A DNA stretch of 64,000 bases, from the NCBI GenBank assembly GCA_003971905.1, contig RSEE01000007.1, positions 558,001-622,000 of the forward strand. Reading direction: 5' to 3'. A program made the position numbers and the translations under genes. The notes below the pieces were generated by a model, which saw only the letters and a list, made by a program, of their open reading frames with translations, did no database searches and had not been told where the DNA came from. Shown in pieces: positions 1 through 13,591 of the stretch. The stretch's first letter is position 1, and each line of letters opens with the position of its first letter. This DNA is from Moniliella sp. 'wahieum' (lineage: Eukaryota > Basidiomycota > Moniliellomycetes > Moniliellales > Moniliellaceae).

Positions 1-2376
1 CGTGCTTGGTGATGGAATCATCGCTTTCCCCTTCGTGGTCGGGCTTGCCAGTGCCGGGCGAAGCGAGGGCTGTTGGGATCTGCTCGTCCTGGCCCGACTC
101 TTGTTGCGTAATGGCCGTGGTGGGGGGTTGGACAGACGGCGATCCCGCCCCGGCTTCTCCGCCGGACCAGGCGCGACATATCTTGCGCATCCGCATACCA
201 TTCGCCCACGGATCCCGTTTCTTGGGATCCTAGTTGCCGGCTTAAGACCACTGGAGATTCGGCTCCCGGTTCGTCCGGATCGAGCTTGGCCTCCCCCATT
301 GCTTTTGCGCCGGATGAGGCTTGGGTCGGCAAAGGGGATTCGTCGAACAATGGTTCGCCCGAGCGTTTTTTCGTAAATCGGTGTTGGCACTACCTCCGGC
401 ACCACTTGGACCACCTTCTCGGCAGGCTGGGAATTTTTCCGGCGCAGGCCAGGCATGGGCGAAGTCAAAAGGGACAATGGGTTCTTGCCCTTGCCCGTCT
501 TGGTTGACGCCTTATGAGAGGGACACGCTCCGGCTTACGACAGGAGCACGAGCTGGATTCTGATCATTCTCCTGCTTCCTTCTCCTTCCTTCTCCTTTCC
601 CTTTCCCTTTCCCTTTTCTTTTCTGTTTCCTTCTCCTGGGGTGACTCTGCTTCTTCGGGCATCGACGCCAACGGTTCCTCCCTACCGGGAGAAGAGACGT
701 GCATGGTGCCTTGGCTTAAGGAGCGACGAGAAATCCGTACCCCCCATGACGAGTGGTGCGGTGGCAAATCGGACTTTTCTGTCGGACCCAGGGAGCGGTG
801 GGCTGACGCCGATCCAACGCTGGCATTGGACCCAAACGAATGGGACATGCGCGTCGGTTGGCCCATCAAGTTGGTTGACGTTAAGGCGCTAAACAGGCTA
901 CCCAAGGATTTCCCATTGCCCGTGGACACGGGAGTACCAGAACCCGTGCCACTGCCAGCCCCACCGGACCGACTGCGACTCATTCCATCCTCTAGAAGGG
1001 GCGGGTCGGGGGCGCTCGAGGCCGAACCACCCGCCCGCCCAAGGGGCGGCCGACGCGGAGGCTTACTGAGCGGAGTGGTGAGCGCCGACAACCCGCGGGG
1101 GGTCCGGACGGGCTCCGCCTCCCAGCCTCGTACCGCCTCCGTCGGGGGTGGAACGGGGGTACGACAGTAGGCGCCGTGCTTTCGGACGAGGCGGGCGGAC
1201 CAGCATTGAGCACGGGGTTATTCCGTCCGAGGGGAAAGCGCTTGGGCTTACCGGTAGCGGTGGCTGTGGGGGTGGATGAGGAGGGGGATGTGGCTAGAGG
1301 AGTCGGAGGGGAGGGGTGGGAAGAAGAGGGCCGAGGCGGGGAGGGGCGGGGGCGCGCCTGATGCCGGCGGGGAGGCAGCGGGGGAGGAGGCACAGCCGCC
1401 GCGGGGCTTGCATGGGCGGCGGCGCGATTGGTACGGCAGCCATTGTAGGGGGCATCCAGGGCGAAGAGGAACTGCTGCCAGGGAGGGGGCCGGATGCGGA
1501 GCGCCGCGTGGCGGCTGTCAGTGCTGCCGCACGCGCCTTGTACCCTGCTTCGGCCGAGGACGGCATGCCCGGCAAGACACGGGGGTGAGAGTGGGAGTGC
1601 GCCTGGGCCTGGGCCTGGGCTGGGCCTGCTGGGCAAGGCGCGTCTGTCGGTGCGTGCCGAGCGCGGGCTGGGCCGGAAGGAGCGTTTGGGACGGCATGGC
1701 CGGGCCGCCTGCGGCTGGGTGGCAGCCAGGGCAGCGGCGGTCAACGGACCGGCCGCTGGCGATGGCTGGGACAGGACGCGCGGCTTGGTAGGCTGCGTGC
1801 GGCGGTAGTTGAACTGGTGGTAGTTCGCTCCCGGGTTGGCTGCAATCGACGACGAGTGGGACGACGGCTCCCTTGCCGGCTGGAGAACATAGTTGAGGCC
1901 GAGTTGCTCGCGTTGAAGTTTGGCGGAGCGGGCGGATTTGGTACCGGACGACCGTGGCGGTGGCGGGGAGGGAAGGGGCGGGGACTGGAAGACGTGGCCC
2001 TTGGGGCGGTCTGGGAGCTTGAGGTCGGCCAGGGTAAAGGGCGGCACAATGTCGATCGCCACCACGTCTCAGGCTCGAGGAGGGAGCAGTCGTGGTCGTC
2101 GCGCAGGACAAAGGCATCGTCGTCGCGGGCGTCCTGCACGTCGGCCTGGACGAGGCGGAGACGCAGCATCTGGTTGCGCCAGCCGTGGAGCGCATGCAGG
2201 CGCACTTCCTGCGCGGGGGTGAGGGAGACACTGGCGTGGGAGGCATCGGGCTCGGGGGCGGTGAGGATGTGGATGATGGCGAGCTTGAGGTGGGCGATGG
2301 GGGTGGAGGGCGGGGGAGGGGGGGGGGGGACGAGGGCGGGGAGGGGCGGGCGGGTGGCGAGGGCGATGCTGGGCAT
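1..2376 (-). CDS. Low-complexity Pro/Ser/Arg-rich protein, 3' part off the left edge
   Basis: Reading leftwards from an ATG at 2376, the first ~100 residues look like ordinary protein: a proline run is followed by a helical stretch containing TPAQEVRLHALHGWRNQMLR and an acidic patch. A change of frame near 2060 leads into VAIDIVPPFTLADLKLPDRP. The rest, down to position 1, is Pro/Ser/Ala/Arg-rich with a charged Glu/Lys/Arg repeat near 570-640. I recognise no family. Several frame changes are needed to keep coding going, so the extent and the single-gene interpretation are uncertain. The bias toward synonymous-looking GC-rich codons and the conserved-looking N-terminal block are the only support. 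Confidence 0.4.
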
Positions 2377-4854
2377 GCTGGCGCGGCGGCGGGGGTGGGG
2401 GTGGGCATGGGCGGGAGGAGGAGCGGCGGGGCGCAGGCAGGCGGGCGAAGGCAGGCACACCGAGTGGATGGATGCTCAGTCTGTCTCTGGCTGTGCGCAC
2501 CCAAAGCACGGAGTATCGCATGTATACATCCCTGATTAATCAGAGCCCCAGCCGGCCTGCGCCCCCGAGACACGCCGGCATTCCTCGGCACGAGCGCAGT
2601 CGCCCTAGCGCCGCTGTCTGCTGAGCCCACACTGGCGCTGTGCGGCGAACGCTGAGCTCATCCTGAGCACAGGCCCACCCGAGCCCACCGCGCCCCCTGG
2701 CATCCGCTGGCACCTCCTGGCAGCGGCCTGCGCGGGCCTGCGCGGGCTGATGCACCCAGCCTCTGCACCGGACGCTCAAACGTTCAACACCCGACGACAG
2801 TACGCAGGTACGTCCGTCCGCAGTCTGAGTACTGAGTTCTGGGCAGACCCAAAACGTCCAGCGGCCGTCCAGCAGTCCCGTCTTCCCGCGCCCGGCGACA
2901 CTGTGCGCACCCGTCCCTGATCGGTGACCGATGATCTGGGCGATCATTCGATGACGTAGGGTGCCGCTCAGGTCGAACACACACCCCGAAAACGTTAAAT
3001 GGGAACGGGCAGCCGGCCAGTCACGAGCAGCTAGTAACTACCCATCGGAGTACCAGCAACTCGTACCGCGCAACCGTAAGCGTAGCCACTCCAATCACTA
3101 GTCAGTATCCTATTCAACCCCACGAGATAGAGGGATTTGGCCTGGGCACCAACCCTGTCTCCATCCGCCCTCCTGATAAGCGAGAGCAGCCCCTGCGCGC
3201 GCCTCGGCCTCTACGCCGCCCCAGCTCTGCGTGCTGCCCATCCCGCCCCCCTCCTCCACCCCTCCGTCCTCCCTCCCTCCCTCATTTTCTTCTCCTTGTG
3301 ACGCGCATCTATGGTGGCCCAACTCTCTGGGGTCTCTGCCCCTGTCAGGCTCTTCTCTCGTGAAACAGAACCATCAGCTCCTCCCTTTGCCTCTCCTCCT
3401 CTTCTCCCAAGGACAGAGCAAACAGAATAATAATGCGTGCACCACAACCAGATCTGTGCTTTGATCAGCCATACATCTGCTTGCCGTGCATACGTCCCAA
3501 AACGGGCCCTACCGGTGGGAGGAGAAAAGGCTGCGGTCAGGAGTCAGTACTCAGTATAATGCACCGTGAGACAAATGCTGATGTGGGAAGACAAAGGGAG
3601 GAGAACGACAATCGCCGGGACGAGCGAGGGGGGCATTTCCCACCCAAAACAAACCTGTTTTGACAGCAGCGGCAAGGGCAGGTCAGTGTATGCGCCGCTC
3701 TTGCTCGAAGCTGGGTCAGACACAAGTGAGTCGATGACCGAAAAGGGGGCGGGGGGAAGGCGCGCGGGTTGGAGTCCGTAAGCAATGCGCATCCCGCAAT
3801 CCAAGGCGGGTATTGCTAACCAAAGGGTGGAGCGGGATCAATGAACACGGCAAGAAAAGGGCTTTTCATGGAGGTGATGAGCCGATCCCAAGACGCTCGT
3901 TCATCTGAGGGCGATGGTAGAGGCGATGTCAACTGTGAGCAATGGCGATGTAAGCAAGGGAAAGTGAAGACAAAGGGGGAAGAGGCAATGGAGTCGATGA
4001 GACTAGCATGCGGGTTTGCATACAACAGGTAAGACCATGCACTAGCGCAGTAGAACCAAGGAGGCGCGCCACGTGACATACTCGTGGTGACCTGGGCACT
4101 GGCCAGCCGCAGTCACGCCCAGCATTAGCGTGCTGGCTGCGGCCTACTAGCGACCCTTCGAGCTAAAGTCGGCTACTCGGCGGCAATCTCACCAGAATCC
4201 TACGCAACACGATTGCCCAAGCGGGCTCCGCGCTCCGCGCGCTCCGCTTGAACCACAAGAGGCAGAACCTGGCAGAACGCGCGTATCGCGTCCCCACGTT
4301 CCCGCCCAAGCCGTACGCTGCCGGACCTCTGTGTTCCCCGCTGCTCCACCCGGACACATCACAATGGACTCCATCACTTTTTGATAGCGCAACGTGTATA
4401 TTACCCCCTGTGTCCAGAAGCCACCACAGCCGCGACTTGGACATGATCAGGGTCACGGGTACTTTATCGGTCTGACGGCCTTGCATCCAATGGCTTTTGC
4501 GCTTGCTGCTTCGGGTTAGAAATCGGCACGAACAAATGCACGATGCGGGCGAGTCGTGGCGTGAAGTTTCCGGTCTCCCAAACCCTATCTGGTTGCAACG
4601 ATACAGCATAGGCGCGCCCGCAAACGGCGCAAACGGAAATCTCCGCCATCAATCCCCCTCTGGTGCAGGGGTGAGGCGGGGGTGGTAAGAGAGAGAAGGG
4701 GGGGAAGAAGAAAATATAAAAAGCACAACCGACCAAGGGGTCACACGGAGTGCTGCAGTCCATCCGGCGTTTGCGTGCGGGGCAATGACAGACGCTTCAA
4801 CTCATTGTTAACTTGTCCAGCGGAACAGCAGATAGAGGGGGGAAAGACTTCTCC
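2377..4854. other. Intergenic region without a supported gene
   Basis: This stretch has only GC-driven open frames without recognisable domains. It contains pyrimidine-rich tracts (about 3240-3300 and 3385-3415) and no tRNA-like fold that I can support. It lies between the 5' end of the low-complexity gene and the 3' end of the palmitoyltransferase gene. Confidence 0.6.
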
Positions 4855-6098
4855 TTAGGGGCGGCTGCGCAGAGCCTCGCGCAATGAATTGCCTGCGTCT
4901 CGGCTGGACCCCGGGCGGCCAGCTGGTGAAGCAAACCGGGCGACCTGGGCCTCGATCTGCTGCAGCTCTGCCAACTTGGTCAGATTCACAAGGAAAGATG
5001 TACCGTCTCCTTCGCTGCAAGAGAGGGGAAGGCACGTCAGTAAAAGGAACAGGACGTAGGCGGCAGGTAAAGGATGCAAGGACGTACGAGGGCATAGTGG
5101 GCCTCCACCATTGCCGCCAATCTCGGCCAAACACAGTGACAAAGTTCTGCCAAGGCCCTACATCGTACACGTTAATCGCCCGTGCGCGAGCACGAAGGCG
5201 TGACCGTTCTGGCTTGCTTAGGCCTGCTGTTCTCTCTTCAGTACAGGCAGCCTGCTCATCAGGCGCCACTCGGATTCTGTTCCCCCCCTCCACGTTCTCA
5301 ATGGTGGTGGTGTTGTGCAAGAGAGGTTAATATGGAAGGAGGTGAACAGAAGCAAGACAAAGGCAAACACCAGCGTCACAACCACCAAGCTGACCTGCAG
5401 TATCACATGCTCACGAGGCAGGTGCCGGTCCGAGGGCCGAAGCCACAACACCACAGACTGGTACAGCTCGCAGCCAGCAGGACAATACAGAGGAGCGTGG
5501 CATGCAGCAGCAGCAGCACAAATGCCTTGTATGTGCGCCATCCGACACAGCTGGAGGCCAACCAAGGACAATGGTGGTCCATCCGCAAAATGCACTTGTT
5601 GCACACGCGGCAGTGGTGCGCCCGATCTGGCTTGGGCAACTTGCACTTGCTGCACCACCTTTGCCCACCTCGCGCTTTGACGCTCAACCCAGACACCAGC
5701 ACGGGCGCGGCGTTGGCCAAAAGGGGTGTGCGCTCGGTGTTTGGCGGTTGGTCGGGGTCGATGAGGGAGCTTTGGTCCTCATGAGCAGGAGGAGGAGGCT
5801 CCGCTGCACCACTGACAGCCTCCTCAGCGGCAGGAAGGGTGGCCAAGTCGCTGGTGTAGCCAGGGGAGCGGAAAGAGGCAACCAAAAAGCACCAGAGAAA
5901 CATCCCACCCAGTAGATAGACCAGCACCACCAGCATCACAGCCCTCCGTGGCCATTCGAGCAGGTGCACCATCCCCACGCCACCGACAGGCTCGTCCCCA
6001 TTCCAAACCCAAGCACGACGAGCGCTAGGCAAAAGGGGCCCCAGCGCAACACTGTCCTGAGCCGGGCCAGTACGCCGTGCGCGAATGGGCAGGCGCAT
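4855..6098 (-). CDS. DHHC-type protein S-palmitoyltransferase
   Basis: Integral membrane enzyme that transfers palmitate from acyl-CoA to cysteines of cytosolic-face proteins. Visible in order: a start at 6098 (MRLPIRARR), TM1 (WGPFCLALVVLGFGMG), TM2 (AVMLVVLVYLLGGMFLWCF), the cysteine-rich domain CSKCKLPKPDRAHHCRVC followed by the catalytic DHHC in MDHHCPW, TM3 (AFVLLLLHATLLCIVLL), TM4 (VVVTLVFAFVLLLF), a TTIENVE motif, and a C-terminal INVYDVGPWQNFVTVFG block equivalent to the family NPYDLG motif. An intron at 5015-5087 (73 nt) precedes the last exon, which ends ALRSRP and stop at 4855. The frame changes between TM1 and TM2 and again near 5400-5415 (see findings). Pfa3-like by layout, but the paralogue is not certain. 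Confidence 0.88.
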
Positions 6099-6615
6099 GG
6101 ATGCCACCACAGGCAGGCATGGTAGAGCGCGGGCTGGACAGGCGCGAAGGGCGAAGCGGGTGGGTGAGCAGACGCACCCACTCGCGCGTGCCCAGCGACA
6201 ACGACGCCAAGCGCGCCACTGCGCTTGCTGAGCCTCAGCGGCCGAGGCTGAGAACCGTCGGGGCCCAACCCTACTGCGGGGGGCGGGGGGGGGGCTGGTT
6301 ACCGGTTACGTCACCAAGGGGGCATAGACCCCTGCAGCATGCCACACGTCAGCACGTGCCTGCCGCCTGCCATTTCCAATTGCAACTGGAGCCCCAAAGT
6401 TGCATTCTCGGCTCTCGGAACGTGCGTGGCGGAGGGGCGCGCACGCGGCCAGTCTCTTCCCGTCGCGTCGCGCGTCGCGTATGCAAGGGATGCGATGCGA
6501 TGCGGGCGGGGCGCGGCGGCTGCCTCGGCGCGCCGCAACCCAGGTTTGACGCTGAGCGCGTGAGGCTGGCCCGCGTCGGCCGCATCGGTTTCTCTCCTGC
6601 CACCAATCCACCGCC
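6099..6615. promoter_or_regulatory. Divergent promoter of palmitoyltransferase and MCM5
   Basis: 517 nt separate two divergent ATGs. The MCM5-proximal half carries a dense run of overlapping CGCGTCGCG-type words at 6461-6484 and reiterated GATGC at about 6488-6505, plus a CRE-like TTACGTCA near 6305-6312. Words of the CGCGT class resemble MBF/MCB elements that drive G1/S genes such as MCM5 in other fungi. The link here is inference. Confidence 0.4.
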
Positions 6616-8899
6616 ATGTCTGGCTTTGACCTCGGACGCCAGTTCACCACCGCCATCCTTCCCGGCCAGGGCACCGAGGAGAGCGCCGCCTTTATTGCCG
6701 GCGCCACTTACGCCCAGGTCGAGGCGACGCTCTACGACTTTCTCCATGCCTTCCGTATCAACAACGACTACCTCTATCGCGACCGTCTGCGGGCCAACCT
6801 TGCGGCCAAGCAGTACGTTCTCGAGGTGGCTCTGGAGCATGTCCAGCTCTGGAATCAAGTTCTGGCCCAGGCCTTGCGCGAGCGTCCGGCCGAGGTCCTT
6901 CCTCTCGTACGTTCTCCCTTCCTTCACGCCCCCGCATGTTATGGCTATGTGCTAATCACCGTCCTTCCCTTTCCCAGTTTGAATCGGCCCTCCGCCGCGC
7001 TTCGCAACGCATCCTCTACCCTATTGCTGCCGGGGGAGAGAAGAACCGGCCCGAGGCGCCAGAGATGCAGATCACGCTCCGCTCTTCCGCCAACCTGGTG
7101 AGCATGCGTGACCTGCACGCCGACTCTATCACCCACCTGGTACGCGTACCCGGGATCGTGATTGGCACCTCTCAACTCGCCTCCCGCGCCGCCAAGTTGA
7201 CCATCATGTGCCGCGACTGCAAAGCGACCAAAGCGCTGTCCATCACAAGCGGGTTTAGTGGATTCACCTTGCCACGTAGGTGTGATGCTCCGGCACAAGA
7301 AGGTGAGGCAAAGCGGTGCACGCTCGACCCTTATGTTGTGATGCATGATCGCTCCACCTTTGTCGACTCGCAAACGGTCAAGCTCCAAGAAGCGCCCGAT
7401 ATGGTACCAACAGGGGAGCTGCCACGGCATATGCTCTTGTCGATCGATCGGGCGCTGTGTGGTCGTGTGGTGCCTGGGGCTCGGATTGTCGCGGCGGGCA
7501 TCTACTCGACCTATGCGCCTCAGGCAGCCAAAAACAATCCCGGTGCAGTGGCGCTCCGGACGCCGTACCTGCGTGTGATTGGTCTGGAGATTGATGCCGA
7601 GGGCGCAGCGGGACGAGGAGCGTCGCGTATCTTTACCCCCAACGAGGAGGAAGAGTTTCAGCGGATCGCGCGCCTTCCCAATTTGTACGACCGCTTTGCT
7701 AGCAGCATTGCCCCTTCCATCTATGGCAATACCGAGATCAAGCGAGCTGTGACTTGCCTACTGTTTGGTGGTTCCAAGAAGATTCTACCGGATGGCATGC
7801 GTCTCCGTGGGGACATTAATGTGCTGTTGTTGGGCGATCCCGGTACGGCCAAGTCGCAACTACTCAAGTTTGTCGAAAAGGCAGCCCCGATTGCGGTCTA
7901 CACCTCGGGCAAGGGATCCTCCGCCGCAGGTCTGACGGCCAGTGTGCAGCGCGATGCCAACACGCGCGAATTTTATCTCGAAGGTGGTGCCATGGTTCTG
8001 GCCGATGGCGGTGTGGTGTGCATTGATGAGTTTGACAAGATGCGCGACGAAGACCGGGTGGCGATCCATGAGGCCATGGAGCAGCAAACCATTTCGATCG
8101 CCAAAGCGGGCATTACCACCATTCTCAACGCACGCACCTCCGTCTTGGCCGCTGCCAACCCCGTGTTTGGACGGTACGACGAGTCGCGCACGCCCGGTGA
8201 GAATATTGATTTCCAATCGACCATCCTGTCCCGGTTTGACATGATCTTTATTGTCAAGGACGAACACGACGAGGCTCGGGACCGCACGATTGCCCGTCAC
8301 GTTATGCAAATTCACATGGCCGGCCGTGACGATGAGGTGGCGGAGGGAGAGTTGGACATGGAGACGATGAAGCGCTATGTGGCATATGCCAAAGCGCGCT
8401 GTGCCCCCCGTCTGTCAGCACGGGCTGCAGAAAAGCTGTCGTCGTACTATGTTTCGCTTCGTCGCCAGCTGGCCCAGATTGAGCAGGATGCCGATGCCCG
8501 CTCCTCCATCCCGATCACGGTGCGTCAGCTCGAAGCGATTGTCCGCACCGCCGAGTCGTTGGCCAAGGTCACGCTCTCCGTCTCGGTGGACGAGGCCCAT
8601 GTGGACGAAGCCATGCGATTGTTCCGTTTGTCGACGATGGATGCTGTCCAGGCTGCAGGCGCAGCGACCGGCGACCTGACACGCAAGAGTTGGCCGACGA
8701 AATGAACCGGCTGGAGCGGGACATTCGACGGCGTTTGCCCATTGGCTGGTCCACCTCCTATGCCAAATTGCGACAAGAGTTTGTGGACGCCCAGGGCTTT
8801 TCCCCACATGCGTTGGAAAAGACCTTGTTTGTATTGGAGAAGCGCGATGTGCTTCGCTTCTCCAACCAGCGCAAGGCTCTCACCCGTACAGGCGTGTGA
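6616..8899 (+). CDS. MCM5: DNA replication licensing helicase subunit Mcm5
   Basis: Subunit of the nuclear MCM2-7 replicative helicase, loaded at origins in G1 and activated with Cdc45 and GINS. Exon 1 is 6616-6906, the intron 6907-6977 (71 nt, GTACGT..CAG with GCTAATC branch point), exon 2 from 6978. About 737 residues, usual for the family. Visible: zinc finger starting CRDC at residue ~175, Walker A GDPGTAKS at ~383, Walker [10 protein letters not shown] at ~445, arginine-finger motif SRFD at ~515, and the C-terminal winged helix [18 protein letters not shown] ending RTGV, which matches the yeast Mcm5 end. The helicase frame and the winged-helix frame are joined only if one base is missing near 8685 (expected LTRQEL junction). 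Without that, translation stops at 8705 and loses the essential winged helix. Confidence 0.96.
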
Positions 8900-9698
8900 G
8901 CTCGGCAGCTCCCACGACGCCTGCTTTCTTGGCGTGTTTTGTTTTGTTTTGTACTTGTATCTCATTTAGCCACTTTGCCATTCCAAGTCAGGTCTGTCTG
9001 CACTGCCGATAAAATGCAGAAAGCAGGTCTGTCTTCCAACGTGAATCTTGACAAAAGGCGCCTGTTAGCAACCTGCGGTCCCGAACGTATTCATAGTTCA
9101 AGGCGCCGTATCACCCTTTTGCCCTCTTTGACCTCCCAGGCCTACGCATCTATACGCCGGGTTGCACGAACCCTATTTTTTCCTTCACGCGTGGCATGAG
9201 GCCTAGAGCTGGACCTCCACCACCTCCTTCGCCATTGCATGGTATTGCTGTACGTCTCCAGAGATGCTCTACCGAATAGTACCATGAGTTGCCCGGGTCT
9301 TACAACGTCTCTTCTCCGATCTCCGATCCGGGTCCGTCTCCTCTATCTCAACTTGAGCGATCAGCGCCACAGAGCTGTGGTGGCCTCGGCCCTTCTTTCG
9401 CCGCTAGGGGAATCGAGCGAGTACATAAGAGAGTGAACTGACCGAAATAGCGCCATCGCCGGAATCAAGAGGCAAAACGTCATAAATGAGGTGCATACAC
9501 ATGCAACGTTGGCCAACGGGAGGCGTGGAAGGCGTATAGGGGGGGAACAGTTGGTAACGCGAAGGGGGAGGGGGGGGCGCCAACTCAACGAGCAGACAGT
9601 AGGATGCTCTGTGTCCGAGCGAGACGCCTGCGTCAAGCGGGCAAGATTCATGCCAGGGAGAACAAGGCACAACGGGACAGTCCACGCTCCCTTCTCAT
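8900..9698. other. Convergent intergenic region
   Basis: 3' flanks of MCM5 (plus) and CK2 alpha (minus). No domain-bearing frame or RNA gene is seen. A TTTTGTTTTGTTTTG run at about 8936-8950 lies just past the MCM5 stop. Confidence 0.6.
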
Positions 9699-10963
<1,265 letters not shown>

Positions 10964-11737
10964 GATGTAGATGTGGGAGTCGACAGCGGCTGCGACGACT
11001 TGGCTCCAGCCGATCGGTGCGCTCCCCCTCGCCAGAGCACCCAGCGGGGCCACAGCCTGGCCCTCTGCCCTGACACTGGCGCCGTAGCGGGGCGCAGCAC
11101 CGGAATCAGGCTCTTGATTCCGCTCGGGAAGCTGGATTTGATTTTGATTTTTGATTTACTCCCACAGATATTGTCCGCATTTGCAGAAGCAGAGACACTA
11201 AGCGCCTACTTTCAGAGGAGCAAAACTAGCGTGGCCGGTTTGGTGGTATACTCTCCTTTCGGTGTCATATGTGTCCAGTAGGGTGGCAACACGAAGGTGA
11301 ATGGTTTCGTGGGGGATACCGTAATACTCTTTTCAGTGGAGGAGTGCCCTCTATCTGCCCCACTATCATATAGTTTTGTGTGTGGTGTTTTTTGAATCTC
11401 AGTCGGAAGCAGAGAATGCTTTTTGACTTGCTGGTGACACCATTGACCCATAATTTGGTGCGGAGCTGGATTAGCTGTACAGTGGCTCTGGTGGCCGGTG
11501 GACGTCACGTTTCCTCTGTCCAGTCCTAAAAGACTTCGAAAAGGATTGAATTCACAAGTGGTCGGCAAGAGAGTTGGAAGGGAGTCGGTAACGCGGGGTA
11601 AATCGTCATCTTATAGGCGGAATGCTGTTGGGCAAGGTGGAATTGAAATGACCGAGAGGGAAGCTTCGTATTTTCAGGAGCTCCTCGCCTGGTCCCCGCG
11701 TCATAGCCTGTTGGCCGCTACCACCACTACCTCCATT
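10964..11737. promoter_or_regulatory. Divergent intergenic region, CK2 alpha / TOM22
   Basis: 774 nt between two divergent starts, presumably holding both promoters. It is locally AT-richer than its surroundings (about 11130-11460). I see no canonical TATA box close to either ATG. Confidence 0.4.
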
Positions 11738-12261
11738 ATGGTCCAACTCGAGGAGACGACCGACGAACACTTGCGCCGTTCCCAAACTGATGCCGAGGAA
11801 TGGGAGGACGAGGACGAAACGGGGAGTGTTGTATGTCTTAGTCGTCTCTCTCGTTTGTGTCAACATACTGATCGGAAGTTTCCCTTACAGAGCTCAATTG
11901 CATCATCCGAAGATGATGAGCCACTTGAGGAGACACTTGCCGAACATCTAGCCGCACTCAAGGACATTGTACCCCCAAGCACTCGTGCTGCCGTATCGGG
12001 TGCAGTGTCTACCGTGACAGGCTTTACCTGGGGGCTCGGCGCGTTTGCAGGCCGGGCAGCTTGGATCCTAACCACATCGGCTCTTTTGGTTGGTCTCCCG
12101 TTTGCGCTTGCCGTTGAAGACGAGGCAAGGTTTGCGATGCAAGAGCGGGAAATGGGAGGCCAATCATCTGGTGCTTCCGCCATGCTCGGAAATGCCCCAA
12201 GCTCCCTGCTGCTCCTGCAGGTCAACAGCCTCAGGAGGGTCTACGTCCGCCCGGCTTCTAA
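11738..12261 (+). CDS. TOM22: Mitochondrial import receptor subunit Tom22
   Basis: Central receptor and organiser of the TOM complex in the outer mitochondrial membrane. The start at 11738 gives MVQLEETTDEH and an acidic cytosolic domain (DAEEWEDEDE, SSEDDEPLEE) as expected for presequence binding. The family signature ALKDIVPPSTRAAVS is followed by a single TM segment AAWILTTSALLVGLPFALAV and a short intermembrane-space tail. The intron at 11831-11890 is 60 nt and in phase, so it could be missed as coding. The tail reads best in a shifted frame after about 12190, ending GLRPPGF and stop at 12259-12261. The unshifted frame runs on into unrelated sequence. It shares its upstream region with CK2 alpha, the kinase known in yeast to phosphorylate Tom22. 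Confidence 0.9.
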
Positions 12262-13157
12262 AACTCTTTTGTCCATGTCGAGCTTGAAGCTTTGCCTCTT
12301 TTCCCCATGGGCAGGATGGGTAGGTCGCGCTCATCCTCACCTTCTGTTGCTTTTAAGCCTGCACCGCGCCAATTTCGTTTATTTGCACTTGACCCCCTAT
12401 CATTCTGTCCCCCTACTACGACCATTCATTTGTGTACACTTTGCTCTTTTGACACGCGCTCCATCGCAATTCATAGCAGTCATTGGAGATGGCCGCTGCG
12501 CTAGGGAGGTGAATGATGAATATTGGATAGCAAATGTGATCAGGGAGGTAAGTTAAGGGGCGAGTTGGTCGGGGGTGAAGTTCAGTCTGTCGCAGAGGGC
12601 GGGCGGTATCCGCGGTATCGCGGTTCTCAATGGCAGGCGTCTAAATACCTCGGGGATGCGATTGTCCTTCCCCCATCCCGTCGTAGAGAAGGGCCCTTAG
12701 GCTTGCGCTCGCATTTTATCGAAGCGCTGCAGCGTGTGCATACTATCATTGACCTTTTTAATGTTCCATCGCAGACTAAATGTCAGCAGAGGCTGTTCGG
12801 CATCCTGGTTTGGCGGACCCCGCGCGTGGAACGTAGCTGAAGACATTGATTGTAATGCCACCTCTCTGCGTTAAAATCGACAACACTATTGCTCCATTCC
12901 AAGGCGTGTTCGCTTCCTGTCATGATCGCAGCAGAAAAGTAGGGCACAAAAAGATCGACATGTGTCCCCAATTCGAGAGGCCTGGGAGCAAGTCGGCACA
13001 GACCCTGCTGCATCTGCACCACACAAATCCACACACGCAATAGAAGGAAGGAAACCAACTCTGGATCCAGTGGTAGGGTGCAGCAATAACCAGAGCGAAG
13101 GGAGGGGAGGGCGCGGAATACAGTGTAAAGCCGGGAGAACCCTTTTGGAAACAACAT
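12262..13157. other. Intergenic region, convergent
   Basis: Lies between the TOM22 and MIC10 stops. No recognisable protein or RNA. Confidence 0.55.
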
Positions 13158-13591
13158 CTACTTAGAAGCAGATGCCGATCCCGTTTGTTCCTTAACGGCT
13201 GACGAAGCCTGAGCAAACAGCTCACCTGCTCGGGTCTGAAGCAGCTCAAAGGTAGACGCCGATGTGGGCGCCGATTGGGCTTCGGGCGAGCCAGCAGGCA
13301 GGACCCGCACGTTTGGCAGCGTCACGGGGTTGGCAATGCGCAGTCGGAATAAGAGCTGCCTAGGCCAAATCCGAGCCCTAGCCAGATAGGCCAAGCGCGA
13401 CCTAGGACACCCAAGTCAGCTTCGCACCTCGCGTCCCCGACAAGGCAGGGAGAACGGGACGTACGCTTAAAAACAAGTAGCGACAAGACCGCACCCGAAG
13501 CAAAGCCGAGGCCGGTAGTGACAAAGCCGTTGGCGACACACAGGTCGGTGCGCTCTCCAACCAGGCCAGTGGGGGGGGCAGTGGCAGCCAT
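13158..13591 (-). CDS. MIC10: MICOS complex subunit Mic10
   Basis: Small two-TM inner-membrane protein whose oligomers bend the membrane at crista junctions. The start at 13591 gives MAATAPPTG. The family core GERTDLCVANGFVTTGLG, a first TM with FASGAVLSLLVFKR, then after the intron (13402-13464, 63 nt) RAWPIWLGLGFGLGSSYSDC carries the second glycine-rich TM motif. After YSDC the frame shifts by one and continues RIANPVTLPNVRVLPAG to the stop at 13158. The ~60-residue C-terminal extension is Ala/Ser-rich and longer than in yeast. It is tail-to-tail with TOM22, another mitochondrial gene. Confidence 0.9.

Noticed and set aside
2540-2980. 146-codon minus-strand open frame
   Set aside because: Composition is that of chance frames in GC-rich DNA and no domain is seen.
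11831-11890. Reading through this 60-nt segment of TOM22 as coding
   Set aside because: It begins GTATGT, ends TTACAG and is in phase, and Tom22 homologues lack this hydrophobic/Cys segment, so it is an intron.
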